Shown here piece after piece: positions 19,547 to 27,013 of a stretch of DNA of 64,000 nt. The number at the start of each line of letters is the position of its first letter. Within the stretch, counting starts at the first letter, position 1. The notes under the pieces were generated by a model. The model was given only the letters and a program-made list of their open reading frames with translations, was not told the DNA's origin and ran no database searches. The stretch is from Pseudomonadota bacterium (GTDB lineage: Bacteria; Myxococcota_A; Polyangia; Polyangiales; Polyangiaceae): the NCBI GenBank assembly GCA_023431345.1, contig JAEYWK010000199.1, positions 9,829 through 73,828 of the forward strand. Reading direction: 5' to 3'. The translations under genes were made by a program, and so were the position numbers.

Positions 19547-21274
19547 TCAATCTCCGACGGCCTGTAAAAAACGCCGCCCCGAGTGTCGGTCGACATACAC
19601 CAGCGCTTCGAGCCCGCCCGAGTCACTCTGGAGCCAAAGCCGCAAATAGTCTCGCGCGACGGAGCGGCTCCACCACTCGACGGAGTCGAGCCGCTGCTCG
19701 AAGCGAAGCCGTTCGATCGTGTACAGGGTGTGACCGAGCACCATGGTGCTGCCGGCGCTGATCACGGTGCTGATCTCGACCGGCGACGGCAACAGGCGCG
19801 TGGGCGGACTGGGCAGGCGGGACCAGATCGGCGGCTCGGTCTTGCGGAGGGAGGATTTGGCGCGCGTCGGCGCGGCTTTCGTGCGCTTTGCGCGGCGTTT
19901 TTGCGTTTGCTCGGGCAGAGCGGCGGCGAGCGCGCTCTGCGCTTCGGGCCGATGTGCGTCGACCAAGCTGAGCACTCCGACTCGCTCCTCGCCGATATCG
20001 GCCGCGAGCTCCGCGAGCACCAAGGGCAAATCTTCCTCCCCGCTGGCGGTGTCACCCACCATCAGCTCGGACAGCGAAAGCTGGCGCTGCACGATGGGAC
20101 CTAGCCGCGGCACCGTGAGCTTCATGCCGATGGTGGGCGCGTCGAGCTTGAGCCGCTCGAGACGTGAAGCCACGATGCGTCGCAGCTCGGCCTCGCGGTG
20201 TAGCGGCTGCGAGAGCTTGAAGTGCAGCACGGTTTGCGTGGCAACCCCGCGAAAACGCGCGATCATCGCGTCGTGCTGGAGAGTGACGTCGAGCAGCTCC
20301 GCCGCTTCCCCCCTGGCGCTCAGCCGCGCCGCGATGCGCGCGGCGAGCCCGCGCAGCACGAAGCCGAGCGGCTCGGTGCCAGTGACCACGTCGTCCCACG
20401 TTGTCTCCTCTTCGAGCGTACGCGGAGGCTGGTAAGGCACGAGCGGAGCGCTGTCTTCACCGGAGCACAGCTCGAGCACGCGCGCGCCCTCTTTGCCCAG
20501 GCGGGGGGCGAGCGCCGAGCGCGGTTGGCGCATCAGCTCCCCCCAAGTGAGCAAGCCGAGCCGCGTGAGGTAGCCGCAGTTATCGGGCGAAAGCGGCAGA
20601 GCCTGGATCGGTAGCTCTGCCGCGCAAAGCGCGGTGCGCGAAGGCTCCACGATCGTGACGCTACCGGACCAGCGCGCGAAAGCCCGCGCCAAGTCTGGCC
20701 CAACCGAGACGGCGACTTTGGCGCGGTGGCCGAGCTCGCGCACGCGCTCCGCCAAATCTCGCGCGAGCGCTTCTTCACCCCCGAACAAGTGAGCGGCGCC
20801 GGTGATGTCGATCCATACGGTATCGGGCGCGGCGATGGCGACAGCTGCGCCGTAGCCGAGCGCCACTTCGGCCAAGCTGGCGAGCGCACGCTCGACCTCG
20901 ACTCGCTTGACCTTGGCCACGATCAGCTGAGACACCAGCGCCGAGGCCTCGGCGATGGTTTGGTGGGCGCGGACGCCAAACCGCTCGGCTTCACGGTTGA
21001 CGGCCGCGAGCGGCTCGGATGCCGGCAAGGTGTCAGCTTCGGTTTCGGCGGGGGCGGCGAGCTGGAGCGACAACTGCCGAGGCGGAGCTGGCTCATTCTC
21101 TTGCACCACTACGACTCCGAGCGGCCGGTGAGCATCCACAGGCCCCCCTTCGGGCCTCTGGATGCTCCGCTGCCGGAGCGCGAGCTCGACCAGCAAATCT
21201 GGCAAGACGAGCGCCAAAATGCGGCGCTTTCGCTGGTCTACCGGGGCCGAGCTTTCATGCGGGACGCCTGACAT
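19547..21274 (-). CDS. imuB: ImuB, Y-family polymerase-like mutasome subunit
   Basis: 575 aa. ImuB is a catalytically dead Y-family homologue that bridges ImuA, DnaE2 and the beta clamp. The N-terminus ILALVLPDLLVELA matches the family start. The Y-family region has VWIDITGAAHLFGGEEALARDL, where active polymerases carry acidic metal ligands, consistent with an inactive enzyme. QLSLQL (about 67-72) and QLSLSEL (about 400) resemble beta-clamp-binding pentapeptides. The C-terminal part has a basic, low-complexity linker and a final Trp-rich segment VEWWSRSVARDYLRLWLQ. It overlaps imuA by 20 bp. Confidence 0.92.
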   Translation of the reverse strand: MSGVPHESSAPVDQRKRRILALVLPDLLVELALRQRSIQRPEGGPVDAHRPLGVVVVQENEPAPPRQLSLQLAAPAETEADTLPASEPLAAVNREAERFGVRAHQTIAEASALVSQLIVAKVKRVEVERALASLAEVALGYGAAVAIAAPDTVWIDITGAAHLFGGEEALARDLAERVRELGHRAKVAVSVGPDLARAFARWSGSVTIVEPSRTALCAAELPIQALPLSPDNCGYLTRLGLLTWGELMRQPRSALAPRLGKEGARVLELCSGEDSAPLVPYQPPRTLEEETTWDDVVTGTEPLGFVLRGLAARIAARLSARGEAAELLDVTLQHDAMIARFRGVATQTVLHFKLSQPLHREAELRRIVASRLERLKLDAPTIGMKLTVPRLGPIVQRQLSLSELMVGDTASGEEDLPLVLAELAADIGEERVGVLSLVDAHRPEAQSALAAALPEQTQKRRAKRTKAAPTRAKSSLRKTEPPIWSRLPSPPTRLLPSPVEISTVISAGSTMVLGHTLYTIERLRFEQRLDSVEWWSRSVARDYLRLWLQSDSGGLEALVYVDRHSGRRFLQAVGD

Positions 21275-22031
21275 GGCTCACCTCGAGCGGCGTAACGTGG
21301 GCATTCTCGTTTTCTGGGCGCGTAGCGCCCCAACTGCCGGCGCGACTCCACGCCACGGGGCGCGCCGGCGCGATGCGACCGCGCTGATCTTTGGCGAGAC
21401 GCACCAGGAGCTTGTCGGCCGAAGGCCGCGCGACCTCGAGCCGCTGCGCCACGGGTAGCGGCAAGGGCCGGCGATCCCCTTCGCGCGTGAGCAGGAGCAC
21501 GCTGTGACCGGTACCTTCGACCGCCAGGGCCAGGCGCCGCACCACGCGGGGCCACGTGCCGAGAGGTACGGCTACGCGCTCACCCACGACGCCCGTGAGA
21601 TCGACCACCACCACCGAGAAGGCTTCGGACTCGGCCAAGCGCAGCGCGACGCGCGACAGCGCCGACAGCGCCGGACGCACGACGAGCAGGCGCGATAGCT
21701 CGACCCCCGAAGCGGCCACGCCTGGCCCATACAAAGTGCCGGACGGGTCGATGAAGGCGCACCAGGGGGTGTGAGCGCCCCGCGCCCGTGCCTCGGCTTG
21801 AGCTTGGGCGCACGCGGCCAAGCCGAGCGTCGTTCCGAGCGCGCCTTCACCGGCGGCGCAGAGCTCGACCACGCCGCCCCGCACCAAACCACCGTCCGGC
21901 AGGAGCGCATCGAGCTCAGCAATGCCGAAGGAGAGCGCCGGGGAAGGCTCGGTGGCCGGCCGAGCGAAGCGAACGCCAGCCTGAGTCAACGCCGGTGAAA
22001 GTCGCTCGAGGAGGTGCGCCGGAAGAGCCAT
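21255..22031 (-). CDS. imuA: ImuA, RecA-like mutasome regulator
   Basis: 258 aa from the ATG at 22031, giving MALPAHLLERLSPALTQAG; an upstream extension to 22070 is open but would overlie the LexA-like box. ImuA is a RecA/SulA-like protein that works with ImuB and DnaE2 in damage-induced mutagenesis. The RecA-like core shows GIAELDALLPDGGLVRGGVVEL, then GEGALGTTLGLA in place of a canonical Walker A, and VVVVDLTGVVG as Walker B-like strand. It is the first gene of the imuAB unit. The box begins three bases before the ATG, so the transcript is probably nearly leaderless. Confidence 0.88.
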   Translation of the reverse strand: MALPAHLLERLSPALTQAGVRFARPATEPSPALSFGIAELDALLPDGGLVRGGVVELCAAGEGALGTTLGLAACAQAQAEARARGAHTPWCAFIDPSGTLYGPGVAASGVELSRLLVVRPALSALSRVALRLAESEAFSVVVVDLTGVVGERVAVPLGTWPRVVRRLALAVEGTGHSVLLLTREGDRRPLPLPVAQRLEVARPSADKLLVRLAKDQRGRIAPARPVAWSRAGSWGATRPENENAHVTPLEVSHVRRPA

Positions 22032-22034
22032 GCA

Positions 22035-22050
22035 CTGAACATAATAGCAG
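22035..22050 (-). promoter_or_regulatory. LexA-like SOS box upstream of imuA
   Basis: On the minus strand CTGCTATTATGTTCAG, CTG-N10-CAG with an AT-rich centre and the same TGTTCAG half as the box before dnaE2. It contains TATTAT, a good -10 hexamer, and ends three bases before the imuA ATG, so bound LexA would block the promoter directly. Confidence 0.78.
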
Positions 22051-22212
22051 CCAGCCAAAAGGGAAGCCACCGACGCTGATTTGGCGCCTCAGCTCGGACA
22101 AACAATGTCAGCGCTAAGCCCTCCCTGGCCGGCGTCCGGGTCTTGCCAAACGCCCGGCAGTAAAGGAGAACCTTGGCGCGCCGAGCCCGACGGGGAGCGG
22201 CCAGGCTTGCTC

Positions 22213-23190
22213 ATGGCTGCTGGCTTTGGATATCGCGCACGCGGCTCTGCCCTCGGCTTGGCAGCTCTGACGTTCGCGCTCAGCAGCCCCGTCCGCGCCG
22301 CCGCAGCCGACATCCCGCCCGAGTGCGGCACCCGTGCCGCCTTCGACGCCGTGCTCAGCGAGCGCCTCGGCAGCGGAGCCGCCGTCGACGCCGTGCAGCT
22401 GCGCCTCGAGCCCCGGGATGAACGCTTTCACCTGCGCGTGCAGATCGGTAACGACGTGCGTGAGCTCGACGATCCGAGCTGCCGGGAGCTCATGCGCGCG
22501 GCCGTGGTCGTGGCGCTCGCCATGCTCATGCGTGATCAACCGCAGCCAGCGGTCGAGCCGGCTCCCGCGCCTCGAGCCGAGCCGGCTCCCGCGCCTCGAG
22601 CCGAGCCAGCTCCCGCGCCTCGAGCCGAGCCAGCTCCCGCAGCGCCGCCGCGATCCGCCCGTCCCACCTACCCGCTCCTTGCGATCGCAGCGGGGGCAGG
22701 CGTCGTGGCTGGTAGCTTGCCCAAGCCGGTGCTCGGGCTCGAGCTCGAGAGCAAGCTGCTCTGGCAGCGCTTCGGTGTCGCGTTCGACCTGCGCTATCTC
22801 TCCTCCGCGGAAGAGCGAGACGCAGCCGACAAGGGCGTGCAGATCCAGGGCTTCGGCTTCGGCGCCCTAGGTGTCTTTCGTCCCGCGGCGCGCTGGGAGG
22901 CGCGCTTGGGGCTTTCGGCGCAGCGCCTCTCCGGCATCGGCAGGGGCCGCATCGCCGAGCGTCGAGAGGACGTGTCCTGGTCGTTGGGCCCGACGTTGGG
23001 CCTCGGTTTCCTGGTCGTCGAGGCGCGGCCCTTCTGGCTAGGCCTGGGGGCCGAGGGGCAGTTCAACGCTTTGACGGCGCGCTTTCAAATCCGCAATTAT
23101 TCCCAGGAGATCTCAGACGATCCCCAAAACATGTTCGTCTCGCCCTGGCTGTCTGCTTCGGGTTTCGTACGCTTCGGGTTGGTGTTTTAG
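22213..23190 (+). CDS. Secreted envelope protein with Pro/Ala linker and beta-barrel-like C-terminus
   Basis: 325 aa from the ATG at 22213, which starts a signal peptide (MAAGFGYRARGSALGLAALTFALSS); a longer open frame exists upstream but lacks a leader. After about 80 residues comes a PAPAPRAE tandem repeat, then about 170 residues of alternating hydrophobic/polar strands (LGLELESKLLWQRFGVAFDLRYL, ARWEARLGLSAQRL) ending SASGFVRFGLVF, a typical outer-membrane barrel end with terminal Phe. It precedes an ECF sigma gene by 33 bp, probably the same operon. No family assigned; it may sense or report on the envelope for that sigma factor. Confidence 0.78.
   Translation: MAAGFGYRARGSALGLAALTFALSSPVRAAAADIPPECGTRAAFDAVLSERLGSGAAVDAVQLRLEPRDERFHLRVQIGNDVRELDDPSCRELMRAAVVVALAMLMRDQPQPAVEPAPAPRAEPAPAPRAEPAPAPRAEPAPAAPPRSARPTYPLLAIAAGAGVVAGSLPKPVLGLELESKLLWQRFGVAFDLRYLSSAEERDAADKGVQIQGFGFGALGVFRPAARWEARLGLSAQRLSGIGRGRIAERREDVSWSLGPTLGLGFLVVEARPFWLGLGAEGQFNALTARFQIRNYSQEISDDPQNMFVSPWLSASGFVRFGLVF
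22561..22632. repeat. 24-bp tandem repeat, three copies
   Basis: Three 24-bp units (22561-22584, 22585-22608, 22609-22632) differ by one base each at most and a partial fourth follows. They encode the repeated octapeptide PAPAPRAE, forming the linker between the periplasmic part and the putative barrel. Copy number could vary between strains by slippage. Confidence 0.92.
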
Positions 23191-23223
23191 ACGGATTGGG
23201 CGCCTTCGCCGGATAAACGTCCC

Positions 23224-23820
23224 ATGGTCGCTGAAGCGCGGAGCCGCTACGTCGCCCCGCCCCGAGAGGGCGCGCCGGCGTCTCCCGCGCCGGCCCCCAG
23301 CCTCGACCTAGCCGCCGTCTACGAGCAGCATTTCCGTTACGTGTGGCGTTGTCTGCGCAGCCTCGGCGTGTACGACACGCAGCTGGATGATGCGCTGCAA
23401 GACGTGTTCATGGTCGTGCAGCAGAAGCTCGGCGCCTTCGACGGTCGGGCGGAGCTTCGCACGTGGCTCTACGCGATCGCGCTGCGCATCGCGCGCAAGT
23501 ACCGCGATCGCCGGCGGCGCGAGCCAGCGTCGCTCGACGCCGCGCATGACAGCCAGCCCGAGCTCGTCCTCGCCCGCACCGGCGAAGGCGCGGCCCTTCA
23601 CAACGAGCGCTTGCAGCTGGCACGCGCCGCCCTCGACACGCTCAGCGACGAGCAGCGCGAAGTGTTCGTGCTCGCGCGCGTCGAGCAAATGTCCGCGCCC
23701 GAGATCGCCGAGATCGTCGGGGCACCGCTGAACACCGTTTACTCCCGACTGCGCGCCGCCCGCCTCGCGTTCGAGGCCGAGGTCGCGCGCCGCCAGGGCG
23801 CCGCCAGGAATTCGCCATGA
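23224..23820 (+). CDS. ECF-type RNA polymerase sigma factor
   Basis: 198 aa. A Pro/Ala-rich leader of about 28 residues precedes region 2 (VYEQHFRYVWRCLRSLGVYDTQLDDALQDVFMVVQQKL and FDGRAELRTWLYAIALRIARKYRDRRRR). Region 4 is LDTLSDEQREVFVLARVEQMSAPEIAEIVGAPLNTVYSRLRAAR. It belongs to the group found across myxobacteria that is paired with a short membrane protein. The next gene overlaps its stop by 4 bp and encodes that probable partner. Confidence 0.93.
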   Translation: MVAEARSRYVAPPREGAPASPAPAPSLDLAAVYEQHFRYVWRCLRSLGVYDTQLDDALQDVFMVVQQKLGAFDGRAELRTWLYAIALRIARKYRDRRRREPASLDAAHDSQPELVLARTGEGAALHNERLQLARAALDTLSDEQREVFVLARVEQMSAPEIAEIVGAPLNTVYSRLRAARLAFEAEVARRQGAARNSP

Positions 23821-24524
23821 GCATCGATCCCGACGACTCCGAGCTGGAACGCGCGCTACGCAGCGATTTGCCGTCGACAGACGCGAAAGAGCGGGTGCGC
23901 CGGCGCTTGCTGGCGGCCGGCGTGGCCGTCGGCAACGGCATGGCCGCCACGACCAGCGTTGCGGCCACTGGCACGGCGGCCACCGGCACGGCGGCCACCG
24001 GCGCGGCGGCCACCGGCGTGTTCGCGAAGACGATGGGCGCATCGTGGGGCATCAAGCTGGGGCTCGCGGCGGCGATCACGATTCCGAGCGTGGGGCTGCT
24101 GGTGGAAGCGTCGCCTCCCGCGCGAGCCGTGCAGGCAGTGCCCGCCACCACGCGGATCGAGACGCCGAACGAAGCTGCGCGCACCCCGGCTCTGTCGCCC
24201 GCGCCCGAGGCGACCGCTGCGCTCGAGGTCGCCCACCCCGAGGAGCCTCACGCGGCGACGGGGCCCGCGACGGTCGAGAGCCCGCCTTCGGCCCCAGCGC
24301 TCGCCCCGCACACGGAGCTGCCGTCGCCGCCCACCCGGGCGCCGAGCACGCTGGCGGACGAGACACGCTTGCTGGACGGCGCGTTCGCCGCGCTCGCGGC
24401 CGGCGATCGCGAGCGCGCCGCGTCGCTGATCGGCGAGCACGAAGCCAGGTTTCCGGCAGGTTTGCTGCAAAAAGAGCGCAATCGCGCCAAGTCGAAGCTG
24501 TCAGAAAAAGTTCGGGGAGAGTGA
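23817..24524 (+). CDS. Single-pass membrane protein, probable anti-sigma factor
   Basis: 235 aa. The cytoplasmic N-terminus (DDSELERALRSDLPSTDAKERVRRRLLAAG) is followed by an AATGT repeat, one membrane helix near residues 80-98 (WGIKLGLAAAITIPSVGLLV), a Pro/Ala-rich periplasmic stretch, and a helical end (LLDGAFAALAAGDRERAASLIGEHEARFPAGLLQKER) that resembles a TPR-like hairpin. The 4-bp overlap with the ECF sigma gene and the topology fit an anti-sigma factor, though there is no zinc-binding motif. Layout is common downstream of myxobacterial ECF genes. Confidence 0.8.
   Translation: MSIDPDDSELERALRSDLPSTDAKERVRRRLLAAGVAVGNGMAATTSVAATGTAATGTAATGAAATGVFAKTMGASWGIKLGLAAAITIPSVGLLVEASPPARAVQAVPATTRIETPNEAARTPALSPAPEATAALEVAHPEEPHAATGPATVESPPSAPALAPHTELPSPPTRAPSTLADETRLLDGAFAALAAGDRERAASLIGEHEARFPAGLLQKERNRAKSKLSEKVRGE
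23961..24020. repeat. 15-bp tandem repeat, four copies
   Basis: Four 15-bp units (starting 23961, 23976, 23991, 24006) differing at one or two bases, encoding AATGT/AATGA/AATGV just before the membrane helix of the anti-sigma-like protein. The unit length keeps the frame. Confidence 0.9.
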
Positions 24525-24525
24525 G

Positions 24526-24532
24526 AAGGAGG
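24526..24532 (+). promoter_or_regulatory. Strong Shine-Dalgarno site for the Kazal-repeat lipoprotein
   Basis: AAGGAGG lies eight bases before the ATG at 24541, an ideal match and spacing. It decides the start and suggests high translation of the downstream secreted protein. Confidence 0.85.
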
Positions 24533-24540
24533 ATGCCGTC

Positions 24541-25713
24541 ATGATCATGAAGCAAGATTCGACTTCCAATAAACGCCGTCGTTCGCAGCTGGCTTGGCTC
24601 GCGCCCATCTTGGCGCTCTCGCCGCTGCTGCTCGCAGCGAAAGGTTGCGCCAACGTCGGCGTAGTGGGTGACGACTGTCCGACCGCGGAAGCGTGCGCCG
24701 GAGGAACGGCAGGCACGGCCGGGACGAAAGGTGAAACGCCTCCCGACAAGACCTGCGGTGGGCTGCAAGGCTCGTCGTGCGCAAGGGGCCTTTACTGTTC
24801 GTACGCCGCGGACGCAAAGTGTGGTGCTGGCGATCAAACCGGCACTTGTCAGGCCAAACCGATGGCCTGTGATGCGGTCTATTCGCCCGTGTGCGGCTGC
24901 GACGGCAGGACGTACGGCAACGACTGCGAGGCGGCCAGCAACGGGGTATCGATCGCAGCGACGGGAGCCTGCGACGGCGAACCGAACCCCGGCACCGGCG
25001 AAGACTGCGGCGGCCTGCGCGGCCTGACCTGCGCGCCCGATGAGTACTGCAATTTCCCCGAAGACGCCCGCTGCGGCGCGGCGGATCAACTCGGGAAATG
25101 CGAGGTCAAGCCCGAGCTCTGCGCCGACATCTACTCTCCGGTTTGCGGCTGCGACGACAAGACCTACGGCAACGCTTGCGAAGCGGCGGGAGCCGGCGTC
25201 GCGGTGGCGGCCGCGGGTGAGTGCAAGAAGGAAGTCATCGCGTGCGGCGCTCGCGCCGGCGATACCTGCGGTAAGGGCCAATACTGCCTGTTCCAGCCCG
25301 GCGATCTGTGCGGTCGCGCGGACGCCCAGGGCACCTGCGTCGACATCCCGGACGGCGCTTGCATCACGCTCTTCGATCCAGTTTGCGGCTGCGACGGCAA
25401 GACCTACGGCAACGACTGCGCGGCGGGGCTCGCAGGCGTCTCCGTGGACTACGCGGGCGAGTGCAAGCCCGCCGGCGACGTCTGCGGCGGCTTCCTCGGC
25501 ACGCCGTGTGAGGACGCCAGCTTCTATTGCGACTACTCACGCTCGGAGCTGGCTTGCGGTAACGCCGACGGTCAGGGCATTTGCTTGAAGAAGCCCGAAG
25601 CTTGCTCCAAAAATATCGACTGGGTGTGCGGCTGCGATGGCGAGAGCTACAGTAACGCCTGCGTGGCCAGCGCCGCGGGCGTGACCGTTGCATCCAAGGG
25701 CGAGTGCCCGTGA
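24541..25713 (+). CDS. Secreted Cys-rich protein with four Kazal-like protease-inhibitor repeats
   Basis: 390 aa. A basic start and hydrophobic leader (LAWLAPILALSPLLLAAKGC) point to export, possibly as a lipoprotein although the lipobox is weak. Four units follow, each made of a short Cys module (CGGLxGxxCAxxxYCxxxxxxxCGxxDQxGxC) and a Kazal-like module with the hallmark PVCGCDGKTYGNDCEA (PVCGCD in three, WVCGCD in the last). Kazal domains inhibit serine proteases; bacterial versions with this paired layout are common in predatory myxobacteria and may protect against self or prey proteases. It follows the sigma/anti-sigma pair by 16 bp and may be in the same unit. Confidence 0.9.
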   Translation: MIMKQDSTSNKRRRSQLAWLAPILALSPLLLAAKGCANVGVVGDDCPTAEACAGGTAGTAGTKGETPPDKTCGGLQGSSCARGLYCSYAADAKCGAGDQTGTCQAKPMACDAVYSPVCGCDGRTYGNDCEAASNGVSIAATGACDGEPNPGTGEDCGGLRGLTCAPDEYCNFPEDARCGAADQLGKCEVKPELCADIYSPVCGCDDKTYGNACEAAGAGVAVAAAGECKKEVIACGARAGDTCGKGQYCLFQPGDLCGRADAQGTCVDIPDGACITLFDPVCGCDGKTYGNDCAAGLAGVSVDYAGECKPAGDVCGGFLGTPCEDASFYCDYSRSELACGNADGQGICLKKPEACSKNIDWVCGCDGESYSNACVASAAGVTVASKGECP

Positions 25714-25759
25714 GCTTGCCCGCCAGCTGAGCCGAAGAAGCACCAAGGCCCACGCGGAG

Positions 25760-25787
25760 GTCGCGACCTGCAAGTCGCGACCTGCAA
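25760..25787. repeat. 14-bp direct repeat, two copies, each with a palindromic core
   Basis: Two adjacent 14-bp copies (25760-25773, 25774-25787). The first lies in the palindrome GGTCGCGACC, the second in GTCGCGAC. They sit in the 248-bp non-coding gap before the UDP-xylose synthase gene, followed by TTGACT at 25790. They could be paired operator half-sites; no -10 at standard spacing is evident. A second inverted repeat, ACCGACC...GGTCGGT (25885-25913), lies nearer the gene. Confidence 0.5.
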
Positions 25788-25961
25788 CATTGACTATCCG
25801 TGCCAGGACAGTGCTTGGTTCCGGGCGGCCTTCACCGGAGCTCGCGCAGATCGGCCACGCGGCCGCATGGTACACTGACGCTAGACCGACCGAGGCTTTC
25901 GAGCCCGGTCGGTGCCGGTGCATCTCGACACGCGAAGACGCGGCAGGTATGAGCTGCTTCT

Positions 25962-26903
25962 ATGAAAAAGACTCTGGTGACGGGGGGAGCCGGCTTCATC
26001 GGCTCTCATCTGTGCGAGCGGCTGTTGGCCCGGGGCGACGACGTCTTGTGCGTCGACAACTACTTCACCGGCACGAAGAAGAACGTTCAGCACTTGTTTT
26101 CGAACCCACTGTTCGAGCTCATGCGACACGACGTCACTTTCCCGCTCTACGTGGAAGTGAGTCGCATCTTCAACCTCGCGTGCCCCGCGTCTCCCGTTCA
26201 CTACCAGTTCGATCCCGTGCAGACCACGAAGACCAGCGTGCACGGCGCGATCAACATGCTGGGCCTCGCCAAGCGCGTGAAGGCTCGCATTCTGCAAGCG
26301 TCGACGTCGGAGGTCTACGGCGATCCCGAGATTCATCCCCAGCCCGAGGAGTACTGGGGCAAGGTGAACCCGATCGGCATCCGCAGCTGCTACGACGAGG
26401 GCAAGCGCTGCGCGGAGACGCTGTTCTTCGACTACCACCGCCAGCACAAGACCGAGATCAAGGTCATCCGCATCTTCAACACGTACGGCCAGCGCATGCA
26501 CCCGAACGATGGGCGCGTGGTGTCGAACTTCATCGTTCAAGCGCTGCGCGGCCAAGACATCAGCATCTACGGCACCGGCGCGCAGACGCGCTCGTTTTGC
26601 TACGTCGATGATCTCGTCGAGGGCATGATCCGCATGATGGATAGCGAGGCCAGCTTCACGGGCCCCGTCAACCTCGGTAACCCGGGGGAGTTCACCATGC
26701 TCGAGCTGGCGGAGAAGGTCATCTCGCTGACCGGGTCGAAGTCGAAGCTGTCGTTCCATCCCCTGCCTCAAGATGACCCAAGGCAGCGCAAGCCGGTGAT
26801 CGAGATGGCGAAATCCAAGCTCGGCGGCTGGGAGCCCAAGGTGAGCCTGGAGGATGGCCTGAAAGAGACCATCGCGTACTTCCGCAAGACGCTGGCCGAA
26901 TAG
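25962..26903 (+). CDS. UDP-glucuronate decarboxylase / NAD-dependent epimerase (UDP-xylose synthase)
   Basis: 313 aa, the length of bacterial UXS enzymes. It would convert UDP-glucuronate to UDP-xylose for polysaccharides. The NAD motif TGGAGFIGSH is at 7-16, DNYFTGTKKNV and HDVTFPLYVEV follow, then the catalytic Ser-Thr in STSEVYGDPEIHPQPE and the YxxxK motif as CYDEGKR, with IFNTYGQRMHPNDGRVVSNF. These stretches are characteristic of UXS rather than GalE or dTDP-glucose dehydratase. It leads the exopolysaccharide gene group on the plus strand, 110 bp ahead of the sugar phosphotransferase. Confidence 0.92.
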   Translation: MKKTLVTGGAGFIGSHLCERLLARGDDVLCVDNYFTGTKKNVQHLFSNPLFELMRHDVTFPLYVEVSRIFNLACPASPVHYQFDPVQTTKTSVHGAINMLGLAKRVKARILQASTSEVYGDPEIHPQPEEYWGKVNPIGIRSCYDEGKRCAETLFFDYHRQHKTEIKVIRIFNTYGQRMHPNDGRVVSNFIVQALRGQDISIYGTGAQTRSFCYVDDLVEGMIRMMDSEASFTGPVNLGNPGEFTMLELAEKVISLTGSKSKLSFHPLPQDDPRQRKPVIEMAKSKLGGWEPKVSLEDGLKETIAYFRKTLAE

Positions 26904-27013
26904 TTGAGAATGGGCGAAGTGCACGATTTTGATCCCGACGTCTCAATCGCGCGGGACGGGTGCGAGCTGCTCTTCACGCTGGCGCTCGGTAGGGCTATTA
27001 CCGGCAAGCTAAG

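Noticed and set aside
25790..25876. TTGACT and TACACT as a promoter for the UDP-xylose synthase gene
   Set aside because: The hexamers are over 70 bases apart and neither has a partner at 16-18 bases.
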